A stretch of DNA of 64,000 bases, taken from positions 558,001 through 622,000 of the forward strand of contig NZ_CP028884.1 of NCBI RefSeq assembly GCF_003606285.1, given 5' to 3'. Made by a program: the position numbers and the translations under genes. The DNA comes from Borrelia turcica IST7 (lineage in GTDB: Bacteria; Spirochaetota; Spirochaetia; Borreliales; Borreliaceae). Shown here piece by piece: positions 44,396 to 53,442 of the stretch (the stretch's first letter is position 1; the number at the start of each line of letters is the position of its first letter). The notes beneath the pieces were generated by a model. That model saw only the letters and a program-made list of their open reading frames with translations, did no database searches and had not been told where the DNA came from.

Positions 44396-44935
44396 ATGGA
44401 ATTAGAAACAGATTTGCAAAGTATGTTAAGTCAGTATCTTTTGTTTAGTTTGGATGAACTTTATGCTATTGAGATTAAATATGTTGTTGAAGTACTAGAG
44501 TATACTAAAATATCAAAAATACCAAGAACTCCTGATTATATGGCAGGAATAATTAATAATCGGGGAAAAATAGTACCAATAATCGACATTAGAAAGCAAT
44601 TTGGAATGGAAGAGCGTAAGATTAGTGAGGAGGAGATTAAGAAAAATAAAGAGGCTGATGTTTCAAATATCATTATATTAACCTTAACATATGAGGGAGA
44701 TGAATTTAATCTTGGGATTTTGGTAGATTATGTTAATGAAGTTCTTGAATTAGATCCGGCTAATATTGATGATACTCCGAAGGTTGGTACGGGGTTTAAT
44801 GCAAGGTTTATTTCAGGGATTGGCAAGAGTAAAAATAGATTTATCATTATTCTTGATATAGAAAATTTATTCGATGTTAAGGAACTTTCCAAGTTTAAAA
44901 ATACTACAATATATGATCCTAATAATGAGAGATAG
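44396..44935 (+). CDS. cheW: chemotaxis coupling protein CheW
   Basis: A 179-residue CheW-fold adaptor linking receptors to CheA. Motifs: YLLFSLDELYAIEIKYVVEV, KIPRTPDYMAGIINNRGKIV, PIIDIRKQFG, and GILVDYVNEVLEL near the end. AAGAGG precedes the ATG. It opens an operon whose order (cheW, STAS, cheA, cheB, MCP-like, cheY) equals the cheW2-cheA1-cheB2-cheY2 operon of B. burgdorferi. From literature that operon is linked to infection in ticks or mammals more than to swimming in culture. Confidence 0.93.
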   Translation: MELETDLQSMLSQYLLFSLDELYAIEIKYVVEVLEYTKISKIPRTPDYMAGIINNRGKIVPIIDIRKQFGMEERKISEEEIKKNKEADVSNIIILTLTYEGDEFNLGILVDYVNEVLELDPANIDDTPKVGTGFNARFISGIGKSKNRFIIILDIENLFDVKELSKFKNTTIYDPNNER

Positions 44936-44949
44936 GAGTTTTAAACATT

Positions 44950-45261
44950 ATGCTTTATAAGCCAGAGGGAGAACTTGTAATCAATAGCATTTTTAAAGTT
45001 AAAGAGGATCTTTTAAATATTTTTAAAGAGATGCAAGAAGGGGATACTCTTACTATCAATCTTTCAAATGTAGAAAAAATTGATATTACTTTTATACAAA
45101 TTTTGTATGCTTCCAATAAATATGCTAAGAATAGAAATTTATTTGTAAAGATAGAATATCCATCTGATGAAGTTTTAAGTTCATTATTGTATGGTGGGTT
45201 TTTAAATGATATTGAAGATGTTGATAATTTGGATTTAGGACTTAGTTTGATTGAATTTTAG
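44950..45261 (+). CDS. STAS-domain (anti-anti-sigma-like) protein
   Basis: A 103-residue single STAS domain. The core LTINLSNVEKIDITFIQILY corresponds to the family VDSSGLG loop, but the phosphorylatable Ser pair reads Ile-Thr and the Gly is missing. Phospho-switching of the SpoIIAA kind is thus doubtful. Similar lone STAS proteins occur in chemotaxis operons of other bacteria. It lies 14 bases after cheW and 24 before cheA. Confidence 0.8.
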   Translation: MLYKPEGELVINSIFKVKEDLLNIFKEMQEGDTLTINLSNVEKIDITFIQILYASNKYAKNRNLFVKIEYPSDEVLSSLLYGGFLNDIEDVDNLDLGLSLIEF

Positions 45262-45285
45262 TTTTATGTATTTAAAGGGAAACTT

Positions 45286-47457
45286 ATGAATAGTAGAGAT
45301 ATGATTGATAAATTTAAAGATTCTTTTAAAGAAGAGTCTATAGAGAACATCTCAGATATTGAACAAGCACTTCTTAATATTGAGTTTGAATCAGGGCAAG
45401 AAGTTATTAATTCTATTTTTAGGAATTTTCATACAATAAAGGGTAGTGCTGGAATGTTCGGGTTTAATTTTACTGCTTCTCTTGTTCATGAGATAGAGAC
45501 TGTACTTGATCCTATTAAGGAAGGATCTGATGAATTTAGTCAAGTTACTGTTGATTCTACTTTAATGGCAGTTGATTTTATTCGCGAGTTGATTGAAGGC
45601 GATGAGGATATTGATGAGGTTGAATTTAAGACTCGAGAAAAGGAATTAATAGAGACAATTAAGAAGGGAATGGGGCTTTCTGTTGATTTTGAACTTAGTA
45701 ATGGATTGGAATCTAATTCTAATGGAGAAGCTCGAATAGATTCATCTAGTAGTTTAGAGCTGGGTGAGGCTGTGTCTGATTCATCTTTAGAAGATGGATT
45801 TGAAGATGAAGCTTTAAATATTGCAACTAAGATTTATAAAATTCTTTTCTTGCCTGCAAGGGGAGTTTTGTTTCATGGACACAAGCCAATCAATTTACTA
45901 AAAAAGATATTGGATTTGGGTAATGGACAAATTAAGGCTAGAGTAAGGGATATTCCTGATTTAGAGTTAATATCTCCTGATAATGTTTATGTTAAATGGG
46001 AAATAAAATTAGAGACAGAAGAGAGTAAAAGTGCTATAGAAGATGTTTTTGTTTTTTTAAATGAGCAATCAAAGGTTATTGTTGAGGAAGTTGATGAATT
46101 TTATGAAATACCTGAAGATGAACTTGATTTATTGTTAGATAATACAGATGAAATTAAAGAAGAAAAGATGCTCAATGAAATATCTTCTGTAAAGCAAAAG
46201 GTGGTATCAAAACCAAGAGGAATTGAGCATAAAACAGCACCTAGGGGGGATGGAGGCAGTTTTAATTTTAATGATGCTACTGCTAAGAGTAAGGTAAATA
46301 TTGCAAGTATTAAGGTTGATTCAAAAAAATTAGATCATTTAGTAAATCTTGTTGGTGAACTTGTGACAATTCAATCTAAGCTTGCAAAGGAATCTGAGAA
46401 TAGAAATAGTAATGTTTTAAATTCAATTTCAGCTGAATTTTCTTTGCTTATTAATGAGCTTAGAGATTATACTACAGGGCTTAGAACAGTTCCTATTGAA
46501 ATTTTATTTGTAAAATTTCAAAGAATAGTTAAAGATTTATCTGCTCAGCTTGGAAAATCAATTCTTTATCAAACTCAGGGCGGTGATACTGTTCTTGATA
46601 AAAGTATTATTGAAAAGTTGAATGAGCCTTTGGTGCATTTAATAAGAAACTCAATTGACCATGGAATTGAGTCAACTAATGAGAGAGTAGAGGCTGGTAA
46701 GGACCCTAAAGGTGTAATTAAGCTTTCTGCACATCAATCGGGAGATTCTGTTATTGTGGTTATTGAGGATGATGGTAGGGGCCTTGATAGGCGTAAAATA
46801 ATTAAAAAAGCTATAGAAAAAAATATAATATCTGAAGCTGTTTCAAAAACTTTATCGGAAATTGATGTTTATAATTTAATTTTTGAACCTGGATTTTCAA
46901 CTGCTAGTGTTGTGACAAGTATATCTGGACGTGGTGTTGGGATGGATGTTGTTAGGAAGCAGGTGGAGTCTTTAAGAGGCAATGTTATTCTTGAAAGTGA
47001 GCTTGGAAAATATACTAGGACGAAATTGGTCTTTCCTTTAACCTTGGCAATTATTGAGGGTTGGTTGGTGAGAGTAAAAGAAGAGCATTTTATTGTTCCT
47101 CTTTCTAGTGTTGAATCTTGTCTTGAAGCTGATAAATTGATGTCTAAGAAATGTGGCCTTGAGAGTAATAATAATGTTATGAATTATAGAGGCAGTATGA
47201 TTAGCTATATACGTCTGAGAGAGTTTTTTGAGATATCTAATGAAAAAAGTTATAGTGAACATGTTGTTGTTGTTAATACTAATAGTGGCAAGATAGGAAT
47301 TGTAGTTGATCAAGTGTTGGGTCAACATCAGACTGTTATAAAAGCTTTAGGTAAAGTTTATTCTAGGGTAGAAGGAGTTTCTGGAGCTACAATACTTGGA
47401 GACGGTAGTTTAGCGTTGGTAATAGATATTGATACGATAACTAAAATTATAAAATAG
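45286..47457 (+). CDS. cheA: chemotaxis histidine kinase CheA1
   Basis: A 723-residue receptor-coupled kinase. Domain order: Hpt with phospho-His in FHTIKGSAGMFGF (about residue 48), an acidic linker and P2-like region, P3 dimerisation (DHLVNLVGELVTIQSKL). The P4 ATPase has LIRNSIDHGIES, EDDGRGLD and SGRGVGMDVV; the CheW-like P5 ends GDGSLALVIDID. All catalytic motifs look intact. It probably phosphorylates the CheY2 encoded at the end of the operon. Confidence 0.95.
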   Translation: MNSRDMIDKFKDSFKEESIENISDIEQALLNIEFESGQEVINSIFRNFHTIKGSAGMFGFNFTASLVHEIETVLDPIKEGSDEFSQVTVDSTLMAVDFIRELIEGDEDIDEVEFKTREKELIETIKKGMGLSVDFELSNGLESNSNGEARIDSSSSLELGEAVSDSSLEDGFEDEALNIATKIYKILFLPARGVLFHGHKPINLLKKILDLGNGQIKARVRDIPDLELISPDNVYVKWEIKLETEESKSAIEDVFVFLNEQSKVIVEEVDEFYEIPEDELDLLLDNTDEIKEEKMLNEISSVKQKVVSKPRGIEHKTAPRGDGGSFNFNDATAKSKVNIASIKVDSKKLDHLVNLVGELVTIQSKLAKESENRNSNVLNSISAEFSLLINELRDYTTGLRTVPIEILFVKFQRIVKDLSAQLGKSILYQTQGGDTVLDKSIIEKLNEPLVHLIRNSIDHGIESTNERVEAGKDPKGVIKLSAHQSGDSVIVVIEDDGRGLDRRKIIKKAIEKNIISEAVSKTLSEIDVYNLIFEPGFSTASVVTSISGRGVGMDVVRKQVESLRGNVILESELGKYTRTKLVFPLTLAIIEGWLVRVKEEHFIVPLSSVESCLEADKLMSKKCGLESNNNVMNYRGSMISYIRLREFFEISNEKSYSEHVVVVNTNSGKIGIVVDQVLGQHQTVIKALGKVYSRVEGVSGATILGDGSLALVIDIDTITKIIK

Positions 47458-47512
47458 TATGCTTATTGTGTATTTTGGGTTTTGTGAATGTAGAGTATAC
47501 TAAGAGATAATA

Positions 47513-48664
47513 ATGAAAATATTGATAGTTGATAATCAGGGTCTAATAAGACAAGTTTTTGTTAGAGCTTTTAATAAAGATTTGGATGTTGAAGTATTAA
47601 ATCCGGGTTCTAATTCTTTAAACCTTATTAATGTTTTTTTACAAAAATTTCCCGATTTAGTTATTATTGATGAGAATAGTGCTAGGTCTAATTTTGGAAG
47701 TGCTCTTAATAATGTGCTTAATAATATTTCACTTCCTGTTGTATTTATAGCAGAAGATGAAGTTTGCCCAAAATTTGGATTGCTTGAGACTAAGAAAGAT
47801 AAAGTCAAGTTAATAATAAATAAACTTAATTTTAAGCTTACCGTCAACTTATTTAGAAGTAATTATTTAGATTTAGTAAAATCTGAGGTTAAAAAGCTTG
47901 GAAATAAAAAACTTATTACTTCTTTTGATGTTAAGAGGATTAAAGCTCCTGATTTTTCTATTAAGCCTGAGATTAAAAAATCTAATACAGATATTTCTAG
48001 TGTAACAAAGAGTTATAAAGTTTCGGATGTTATTAATGTTTCTCCCAAGAATGATCCAGATGTTATTTTAAAGTATCAAGGTGTTATTAATAGACAAAGA
48101 ACGGGAAAAGTGATTTTTGTTGGATCTTCAACAGGAGGCACTGAAGCTTTGAGAGTGTTTTTAAAGTCTTTTAGAAAAGATTCTCCTCCTATTGTTGTTG
48201 TTCAACATATGCCAGGAGGATTTACAACATCTTTTGCAAGAAGCTTGAATAATGAATTTGAAGTTGAGGTAAAAGAGGCTGAGGATGGAGATATTTTAAA
48301 GCCGGGTCTTGTAATAATTGCAAATGGTAATTATCATTTAATTGTAAAATATGGTAATGGGAACTATTTTGTTAATTTATTGGATGGTCCTTTAGTTAGT
48401 AGACACAAGCCGTCTGTTAATGTATTGTTTCGTTCTGCTGCTATGTATGTTGGAGAGAATGCTATTGGGGTTATGCTTACGGGAATGGGAGATGATGGAG
48501 CTAGTTGTATGCTTGAGATGAAGAATAGTGGTGCATATAATATTGCTCAAGATCAAACAACATCTGTGGTATTTGGAATGCCTATGGAGGCAATAAAAAT
48601 AGGTGCTGTAGACAAGATTCTTCCTTTAAATAAAATATCAGAATATATTTTGAGGAGATCTTAA
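47513..48664 (+). CDS. cheB: chemotaxis methylesterase CheB with degenerate receiver
   Basis: A 383-residue protein. The C-terminal esterase is intact: catalytic Ser in VGSSTGGTEAL, His in VVQHMPGGFT, Asp in GVMLTGMGDDGAS. It demethylates receptor glutamates. The N-terminal receiver keeps a likely phospho-Asp (VIIDEN), but the acidic pair is D-N (IVDNQG). The conserved Thr and Lys pocket residues are not recognisable, so control by CheA may be weak. Its last base is shared with the next ATG. Confidence 0.92.
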   Translation: MKILIVDNQGLIRQVFVRAFNKDLDVEVLNPGSNSLNLINVFLQKFPDLVIIDENSARSNFGSALNNVLNNISLPVVFIAEDEVCPKFGLLETKKDKVKLIINKLNFKLTVNLFRSNYLDLVKSEVKKLGNKKLITSFDVKRIKAPDFSIKPEIKKSNTDISSVTKSYKVSDVINVSPKNDPDVILKYQGVINRQRTGKVIFVGSSTGGTEALRVFLKSFRKDSPPIVVVQHMPGGFTTSFARSLNNEFEVEVKEAEDGDILKPGLVIIANGNYHLIVKYGNGNYFVNLLDGPLVSRHKPSVNVLFRSAAMYVGENAIGVMLTGMGDDGASCMLEMKNSGAYNIAQDQTTSVVFGMPMEAIKIGAVDKILPLNKISEYILRRS

Positions 48665-50433
48665 TGAGTGAAGATAAGCGTTTGGATGTTGACCTTTACA
48701 TTAGTAAATTATTTTCTGAACTTGAAAGTTTTGATGCTAGGTCAAGGCAAGTTTATTCAAATTTAAGTAAATCAATTCCTAAATTAATAGAGAAGCTTTC
48801 AAAAGATATTAAAGATTTATCTTTTAATGTTGGTTTTATTTCCGATCTTGATATTGACAATGATTATTCTTTAAATAATTTTATTTATAAAGTAATAAGA
48901 GTGTTGAATGATTTTGTGTCTTATTTTAATTCTTCAACTGATTCACTTGAAACTCAGTTTAGCGTTATAAAAGATAAGGTTAAGGACATAGAAATACTTG
49001 AAGATGTTATTGAAAAGATGAAAAAAAGTTCTCTTGATATGGAGATAATGTCTATTAATACATTAACGGTTGCATTGAGAGCTGGGAGAGCAGGGGGGGC
49101 TTTTTCTTACATTACAAATGAAATTAAAATTTTGACTCAGTCTATGATCAAGCAAGCAGACCAGCTTACTAGTAGAGGGCGGGATATTAAGGTTGGACTT
49201 GATCGTGCTAAGGAGCAGGTACGTGAAAATAATATGGCTGAGAATAAGATTCTTGAAGAATTTAAAGATAATTTGATGAAGAATATAGATGAATTTTCAG
49301 GACAGATTGGAGAGGTTATTGCTTTTTATGACAGCATATTGGATATACTTAATGAGTTTAAATTCAAATTTGTAAATGCTGTCTCTTATCTTCAGTTTCA
49401 AGATAGACTTACTCAATCTTTGTATCATTTAAATATTATGTATTCGAATATTGATGTTTTTAAATTTAGAGATATTAGTGAACTTCAGAAATTGAAATTT
49501 TTGTCTATTTTTACAGATACATCCAAGATGATAGTTAGGGATGTTATTAGTAAGTTAGATGAAAATTTGGTTGTCTTTGAGGAATTTGTAGATGCATCTA
49601 TTTCGTCTATTCAGACTATTAATGATTTGAAATCAGAGAACTCTTTGCATATTGACATAGCAAGAACAGTAGAATCTTTTTCAGTTATTTTGTTGAATTT
49701 ACTTAAAAGAATAGATGATGTTGAAAAAAATAATTCCAATTTTTTAAGTCTTTATTATGAACAGATTAAGTTTGTTAAGTCTTTAGAGTTTATGTTTTCA
49801 AATATTGCAGCTATTTCTGCTAGATTTCAAAATATCAATATAGCTTCTAAAATAGAGGTTGTAAAGAGAATTGAACTTGAAGATATGGAAGGTAATATTT
49901 CTGAGATGTCAAAGATTATAGGCAATATTGATTTAAATATTAATAAAGGACGAGAATTTTTAGATCAAATAATATTTTTCTTTGAAAAAGTTGTAAAGGA
50001 TTATGACAATAGATTTTATCTTGAAAAGAATTATTTTAATAAATTTAAAAAGTTATTTATGGAGATAAAGAGTAATATTATTGAGATAAAAAATATTGCT
50101 ATTGATAATATTTTATCTTATGAAATATTTTCGGTTGATTTTTTAGAAATATTTGAAGAAATAAAAACAGAAGTTTACAATATTAAAAATTTGAAAAGTG
50201 GCCTTTTAGATATTGAAGAGCTCATAATTAATATGGAGAAAGATATTAATTATGAGCTTAACTTAGAGTTGGCTAAGAGTGGTGTTGACTCTGTTGAGAT
50301 TGATGATAAGGAATTTGTTCGAAGAATTGCTAATAGATTTACTTTATTTATACACAAAAAGCATTTATTATCTCTTATTGAGGATGAAAAAGATGTTCAA
50401 TCATTGGATGAAGGTAGTGTAATTTTATTTTAA
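48664..50433 (+). CDS. soluble MCP-related coiled-coil protein
   Basis: A 589-residue, largely helical protein with no membrane segment. Residues 125-160 (DMEIMSINTLTVALRAGRAG, then GAFSYITNEIKILTQS) follow the pattern of the receptor hairpin tip (LNAAIEAARAGE..GFAVVADEVR). LQFQDRLTQSLYHL near 240 is a motif often found beside such domains. Around 377-425 a second, weaker tip-like stretch (SNIAAISARFQNINIASKIE) occurs. Position between cheB and cheY2 suggests a cytosolic scaffold or sensor; from memory this is the BB0569 position. Annotation by pattern only. Confidence 0.65.
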   Translation: MSEDKRLDVDLYISKLFSELESFDARSRQVYSNLSKSIPKLIEKLSKDIKDLSFNVGFISDLDIDNDYSLNNFIYKVIRVLNDFVSYFNSSTDSLETQFSVIKDKVKDIEILEDVIEKMKKSSLDMEIMSINTLTVALRAGRAGGAFSYITNEIKILTQSMIKQADQLTSRGRDIKVGLDRAKEQVRENNMAENKILEEFKDNLMKNIDEFSGQIGEVIAFYDSILDILNEFKFKFVNAVSYLQFQDRLTQSLYHLNIMYSNIDVFKFRDISELQKLKFLSIFTDTSKMIVRDVISKLDENLVVFEEFVDASISSIQTINDLKSENSLHIDIARTVESFSVILLNLLKRIDDVEKNNSNFLSLYYEQIKFVKSLEFMFSNIAAISARFQNINIASKIEVVKRIELEDMEGNISEMSKIIGNIDLNINKGREFLDQIIFFFEKVVKDYDNRFYLEKNYFNKFKKLFMEIKSNIIEIKNIAIDNILSYEIFSVDFLEIFEEIKTEVYNIKNLKSGLLDIEELIINMEKDINYELNLELAKSGVDSVEIDDKEFVRRIANRFTLFIHKKHLLSLIEDEKDVQSLDEGSVILF

Positions 50434-50470
50434 TTTTTATATACTTATGGAGAGGTTTTAGGAGTGTCAC

Positions 50471-50845
50471 ATGAAAAAAAGAATTTTAGTCATAGATGAC
50501 AATAGGGCTATTAGACAAAGTGTTGCTTATATTTTAGAACAGAATGGTTTTGGAGTTTCTGAGGCAGAAGATGGTTTGGATGGTGTAACTAAGTTTAAGG
50601 AAGCTGTTGGGCAGAGTGACAAGGACTTTGATCTTATTATTACGGATATAAATATGCCTAATTTGGATGGAATAGGGGTAATTAAACAGATAAGAGAATT
50701 TGGAAGTTTTGTTCCAATACTTGTTCTTACAACTGAGTCTGAGCAATCAAAAGTTGATGAGGGTCGTAAGGCGGGGGCTACTGGTTGGCTTGTTAAACCT
50801 TTTAATCCGGATACTCTTATGCAAACGATATCAAAAATATTCTAG
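50471..50845 (+). CDS. cheY2: response regulator CheY2
   Basis: A 124-residue receiver domain with D9-D10, phosphoacceptor D59 (ITDINMPNLDG), a Thr in VLTTES and Lys in LVKPF. AGGAGTG precedes the ATG. It closes the chemotaxis operon. In B. burgdorferi the equivalent CheY2 is reported to matter for infection rather than swimming (from memory). Confidence 0.93.
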   Translation: MKKRILVIDDNRAIRQSVAYILEQNGFGVSEAEDGLDGVTKFKEAVGQSDKDFDLIITDINMPNLDGIGVIKQIREFGSFVPILVLTTESEQSKVDEGRKAGATGWLVKPFNPDTLMQTISKIF

Positions 50846-50890
50846 ATTTTGTTTCTAAAATTACATTTAAGATTTTGGTTTTGCTTTACG

Positions 50891-50936
50891 TATAATTGGT
50901 TGTTTATATTTTATATTTTTGAAATATAAAATATAA
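50891..50936 (+). promoter_or_regulatory. promoter -10 with 15-bp start-site hairpin, dipeptidase gene
   Basis: TATAAT (50891-50896) is followed 7 bases later by a perfect 15-bp inverted repeat, TTATATTTTATATTT with a TTG loop (50904-50936). The predicted transcript starts at the hairpin. An AGGAG site for the ATG at 50963 follows. Confidence 0.6.
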
Positions 50937-50962
50937 GGATTTAATTTTATAGGAGTGCTCTT

Positions 50963-52306
50963 ATGAATTTTAAGTTAAAGGAACAATTTTATTTTGACTT
51001 AGGAGAATTAATTAAGTTTAATAGTGTAACAGGTTCTCCTTTAGAAAATAAGCCTTTTGGTGAACAAATTGATTTATGTTTAGATAAGGTATTAGAAATG
51101 GCTCGAGGTATTGGTTTTGAGGTTCACAAAGCTAAGGATGGATATTATGGGTTTGCTGAGATAGGGAAGGGAGATGAACTTATAGGTATTTTAGGTCACA
51201 TTGATATTGTTGATGTTGGAAATGTATCTCAGTGGCAGTCAGATCCTTTTACCTTGAATTTTAGAGATGGGAATGTATATGCTAGAGGTATTTTAGATGA
51301 TAAGGGTCCTTTGGTGGCTGTTCTTTATGCTTTTAAATTGTTAGCTATGGAGGGATTTTCTTTTAAGAAAAGATTTAGGATGATTTTTGGGACAGATGAG
51401 GAAACTTTATGGCGTTGTATTGAGCAGTATAAGAAGAGGGAAGTACTGCCTGATTTTTCTTTTACTCCTGATGCGGATTTTCCAGTTGTTAATGCAGAGA
51501 AGGGGTTATTACAGTTTGATATTATTAGTAATGAAAAGTTTTTTATGGATTTTAATCTTGGCACTGGATATAATGTGATTCCTGAAGAATGCTCTTTTGA
51601 ACTTGGGGATTCTAATAGAGATGACTTTAGAATTTTACTTGATAGTTTTGGAGATAAGATTAGGTATAAATTTTCTGAACATAATGTTGTGATTCATGGT
51701 GTTTCGGCGCATGCTTCATTGCCAGAGCTTGGCGTTAATGTTGCTCCTTATGCATTAAGCATCATTAAAACTTTAGGGGTAGAGGCTAATTTTATTAAAT
51801 TCTTTGAAGATAAAATTGGGTTTACTATTAATGGTGAAAAATTGTTTGGTAAAGTCTTAGAAGATATAAAATCCGGAAAGCTTACTCTTTGTTTGACAAA
51901 AATTAGTTTATCTAAAACTTCTAATCAAGTTTTGTCTTTTGATATGAGATATCCTGTGGATTTTAGAAGAGAAGATTTAGTAAGCTTAATAAAGGATGCT
52001 TTAAAGCCATATTCTTTAAATTATAATGAAGTCTCTTATCTTGACCCTATTTATGTTGATTCTGATTCCAATTTTGTTAGGACTTTGATTGAAGTTTATA
52101 AGGACTTTACAGGAGAAAGTGATGCTAAGCCTATTGCTATTGGTGGTGCAACTTATGCTAGGGCTTTAAAGAATTGTGTTGCATTTGGTCCTTTGTTTAA
52201 GGGAGCAGAAAGCACAGCTCATCAAACTAATGAATATATGAAAGAAAGTGATCTTTTAAGGCTTGTTTCAATTTATAAAGAAGCTATTAAAAAGCTTAAT
52301 GGTTAG
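50963..52306 (+). CDS. pepV: M20 family dipeptidase (PepV / Xaa-His dipeptidase type)
   Basis: A 447-residue di-zinc peptidase that splits dipeptides in the cytosol, useful to an auxotroph living on host peptides. All zinc ligands are visible: His in GHIDIVDVG, bridging Asp in ARGILDDKGP, the catalytic Glu pair in GTDEET, Asp in TPDADFPV and the terminal His in STAHQTNEYM. The lid domain (HGVSAHASLPELGVN) is typical of PepV. It is a one-gene unit with its own promoter. From memory Lyme Borrelia have no gene at this point, so it may mark the relapsing-fever lineage. Confidence 0.9.
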   Translation: MNFKLKEQFYFDLGELIKFNSVTGSPLENKPFGEQIDLCLDKVLEMARGIGFEVHKAKDGYYGFAEIGKGDELIGILGHIDIVDVGNVSQWQSDPFTLNFRDGNVYARGILDDKGPLVAVLYAFKLLAMEGFSFKKRFRMIFGTDEETLWRCIEQYKKREVLPDFSFTPDADFPVVNAEKGLLQFDIISNEKFFMDFNLGTGYNVIPEECSFELGDSNRDDFRILLDSFGDKIRYKFSEHNVVIHGVSAHASLPELGVNVAPYALSIIKTLGVEANFIKFFEDKIGFTINGEKLFGKVLEDIKSGKLTLCLTKISLSKTSNQVLSFDMRYPVDFRREDLVSLIKDALKPYSLNYNEVSYLDPIYVDSDSNFVRTLIEVYKDFTGESDAKPIAIGGATYARALKNCVAFGPLFKGAESTAHQTNEYMKESDLLRLVSIYKEAIKKLNG

Positions 52307-52441
52307 AGATCTAGGTTTTCATGTTTTGAGAATTTAGATACTTACTTTTTGTATTTTAATTAGTTGATATTTCTAAATAGCATCTTATTTAGAGTATTAC
52401 TTAAGAAATTATTTGTATTTAACATGTGTATTACTTATAAA

Positions 52442-52525
52442 TACCGGTAGTCGGAGTCGAACCGACACGAAGTTGCCCTCATCAGATTTTGAGTCTGACG
52501 CGTCTACCAATTCCGCCATACCGGC
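52442..52525 (-). tRNA. tRNA-Leu (CAA)
   Basis: An 84-base class II tRNA on the minus strand. Acceptor GCCGGTA pairs with TACCGGT, discriminator A. The anticodon loop is CTCAAAA (anticodon CAA). A long variable arm (TGAGGGCAACTTCGT) and T arm GGTTCGACTCC follow. It starts 8 bases after the pyrH stop and probably matures from the pyrH transcript. CCA is not encoded. Confidence 0.95.
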
Positions 52526-52533
52526 AATAAATT

Positions 52534-53223
52534 TTATTTTACTATAATAGTACCTAAAAAATCATCATTTTTATTAAAAACTTTTTCTAAGTTTTTAATA
52601 TCAAGACCATTTAGAACATAAGCCTTAAGATCAAGTTTTAAAGCTAATTTGGTTGCTATTGGGTCAAATGGTAAATTTGAGCCAGGTTCCCAATTTTTTC
52701 CAACAATATCTTGTAGTTTCTTCCAAGTAATATTGCTCAACCCTTTTGCATCATTAAATTTTTTTGGATCTTTGTCATAAATTTGATTTACGTTTGTTAA
52801 ATTAATTATTTCATTTGATTTAAACTTCTCAGCAAACTTTACCGTAATGTAATCTGTTGAAAAACCTGGTTTCCATCCCGATGCAACTAGTATATTTCCT
52901 TTAAAATTAAAGTCTTGAGAGGGATCACTAACAACCTCATCAATGCAGAGTGGCTTCATTGATTTGCTAATAAGCTGGGCATTTAATTTGGTTGCCTCAA
53001 TTCCAATTTCATCAAGGTCATCATTTTCAAATGCAGGGTTGATTTGTTTGTAAGAATCTTGATATTCTCTTGCTGTTTTGCCTCCACCTGTGATTAATAT
53101 TATTTTTCTTCTATTATCTTCTTTAATCCATTTAAAAATGAGATTTCTGAAATTTTTAATGTATTCTATATTGATTTTATCAGGATTAATCACACCGCCA
53201 CCAAGGCTAATTATTTTAAGCAC
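52534..53223 (-). CDS. pyrH: UMP kinase
   Basis: A 229-residue amino-acid-kinase-fold enzyme making UDP from UMP. I start at GTG 53223, with AAGGAG 5 bases upstream; the longer frame lacks a site. The ISLGGGVI loop, ILITGGGKTAREYQ, and NVNQIYDKDPKKF (nucleotide-binding) are diagnostic, with PFDPIATKLALKLDLKAYVL at the C-terminus. It is a diverged UMP kinase, closer to archaeal or spirochaete types. tRNA-Leu follows at once. Confidence 0.9.
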   Translation of the reverse strand: MLKIISLGGGVINPDKINIEYIKNFRNLIFKWIKEDNRRKIILITGGGKTAREYQDSYKQINPAFENDDLDEIGIEATKLNAQLISKSMKPLCIDEVVSDPSQDFNFKGNILVASGWKPGFSTDYITVKFAEKFKSNEIINLTNVNQIYDKDPKKFNDAKGLSNITWKKLQDIVGKNWEPGSNLPFDPIATKLALKLDLKAYVLNGLDIKNLEKVFNKNDDFLGTIIVK

Positions 53224-53442
53224 AGAAACTCCTTGTTCTTTAATAAAGATTACACTTTTCAATTTTAACTTGTATTATATATTATAATTGGAGTTTATTT
53301 GAAAATAGGTTTAAAATAATGTAAATTCATTAACTAATACTGTACAATATTTGCTTGGATGTTATGATATGAGATGTTATTTAATAATGGTAAATTATTC
53401 TGTGCAGACTTTTGTAGGGTAGTATTTATTTGGGAGGATGTT

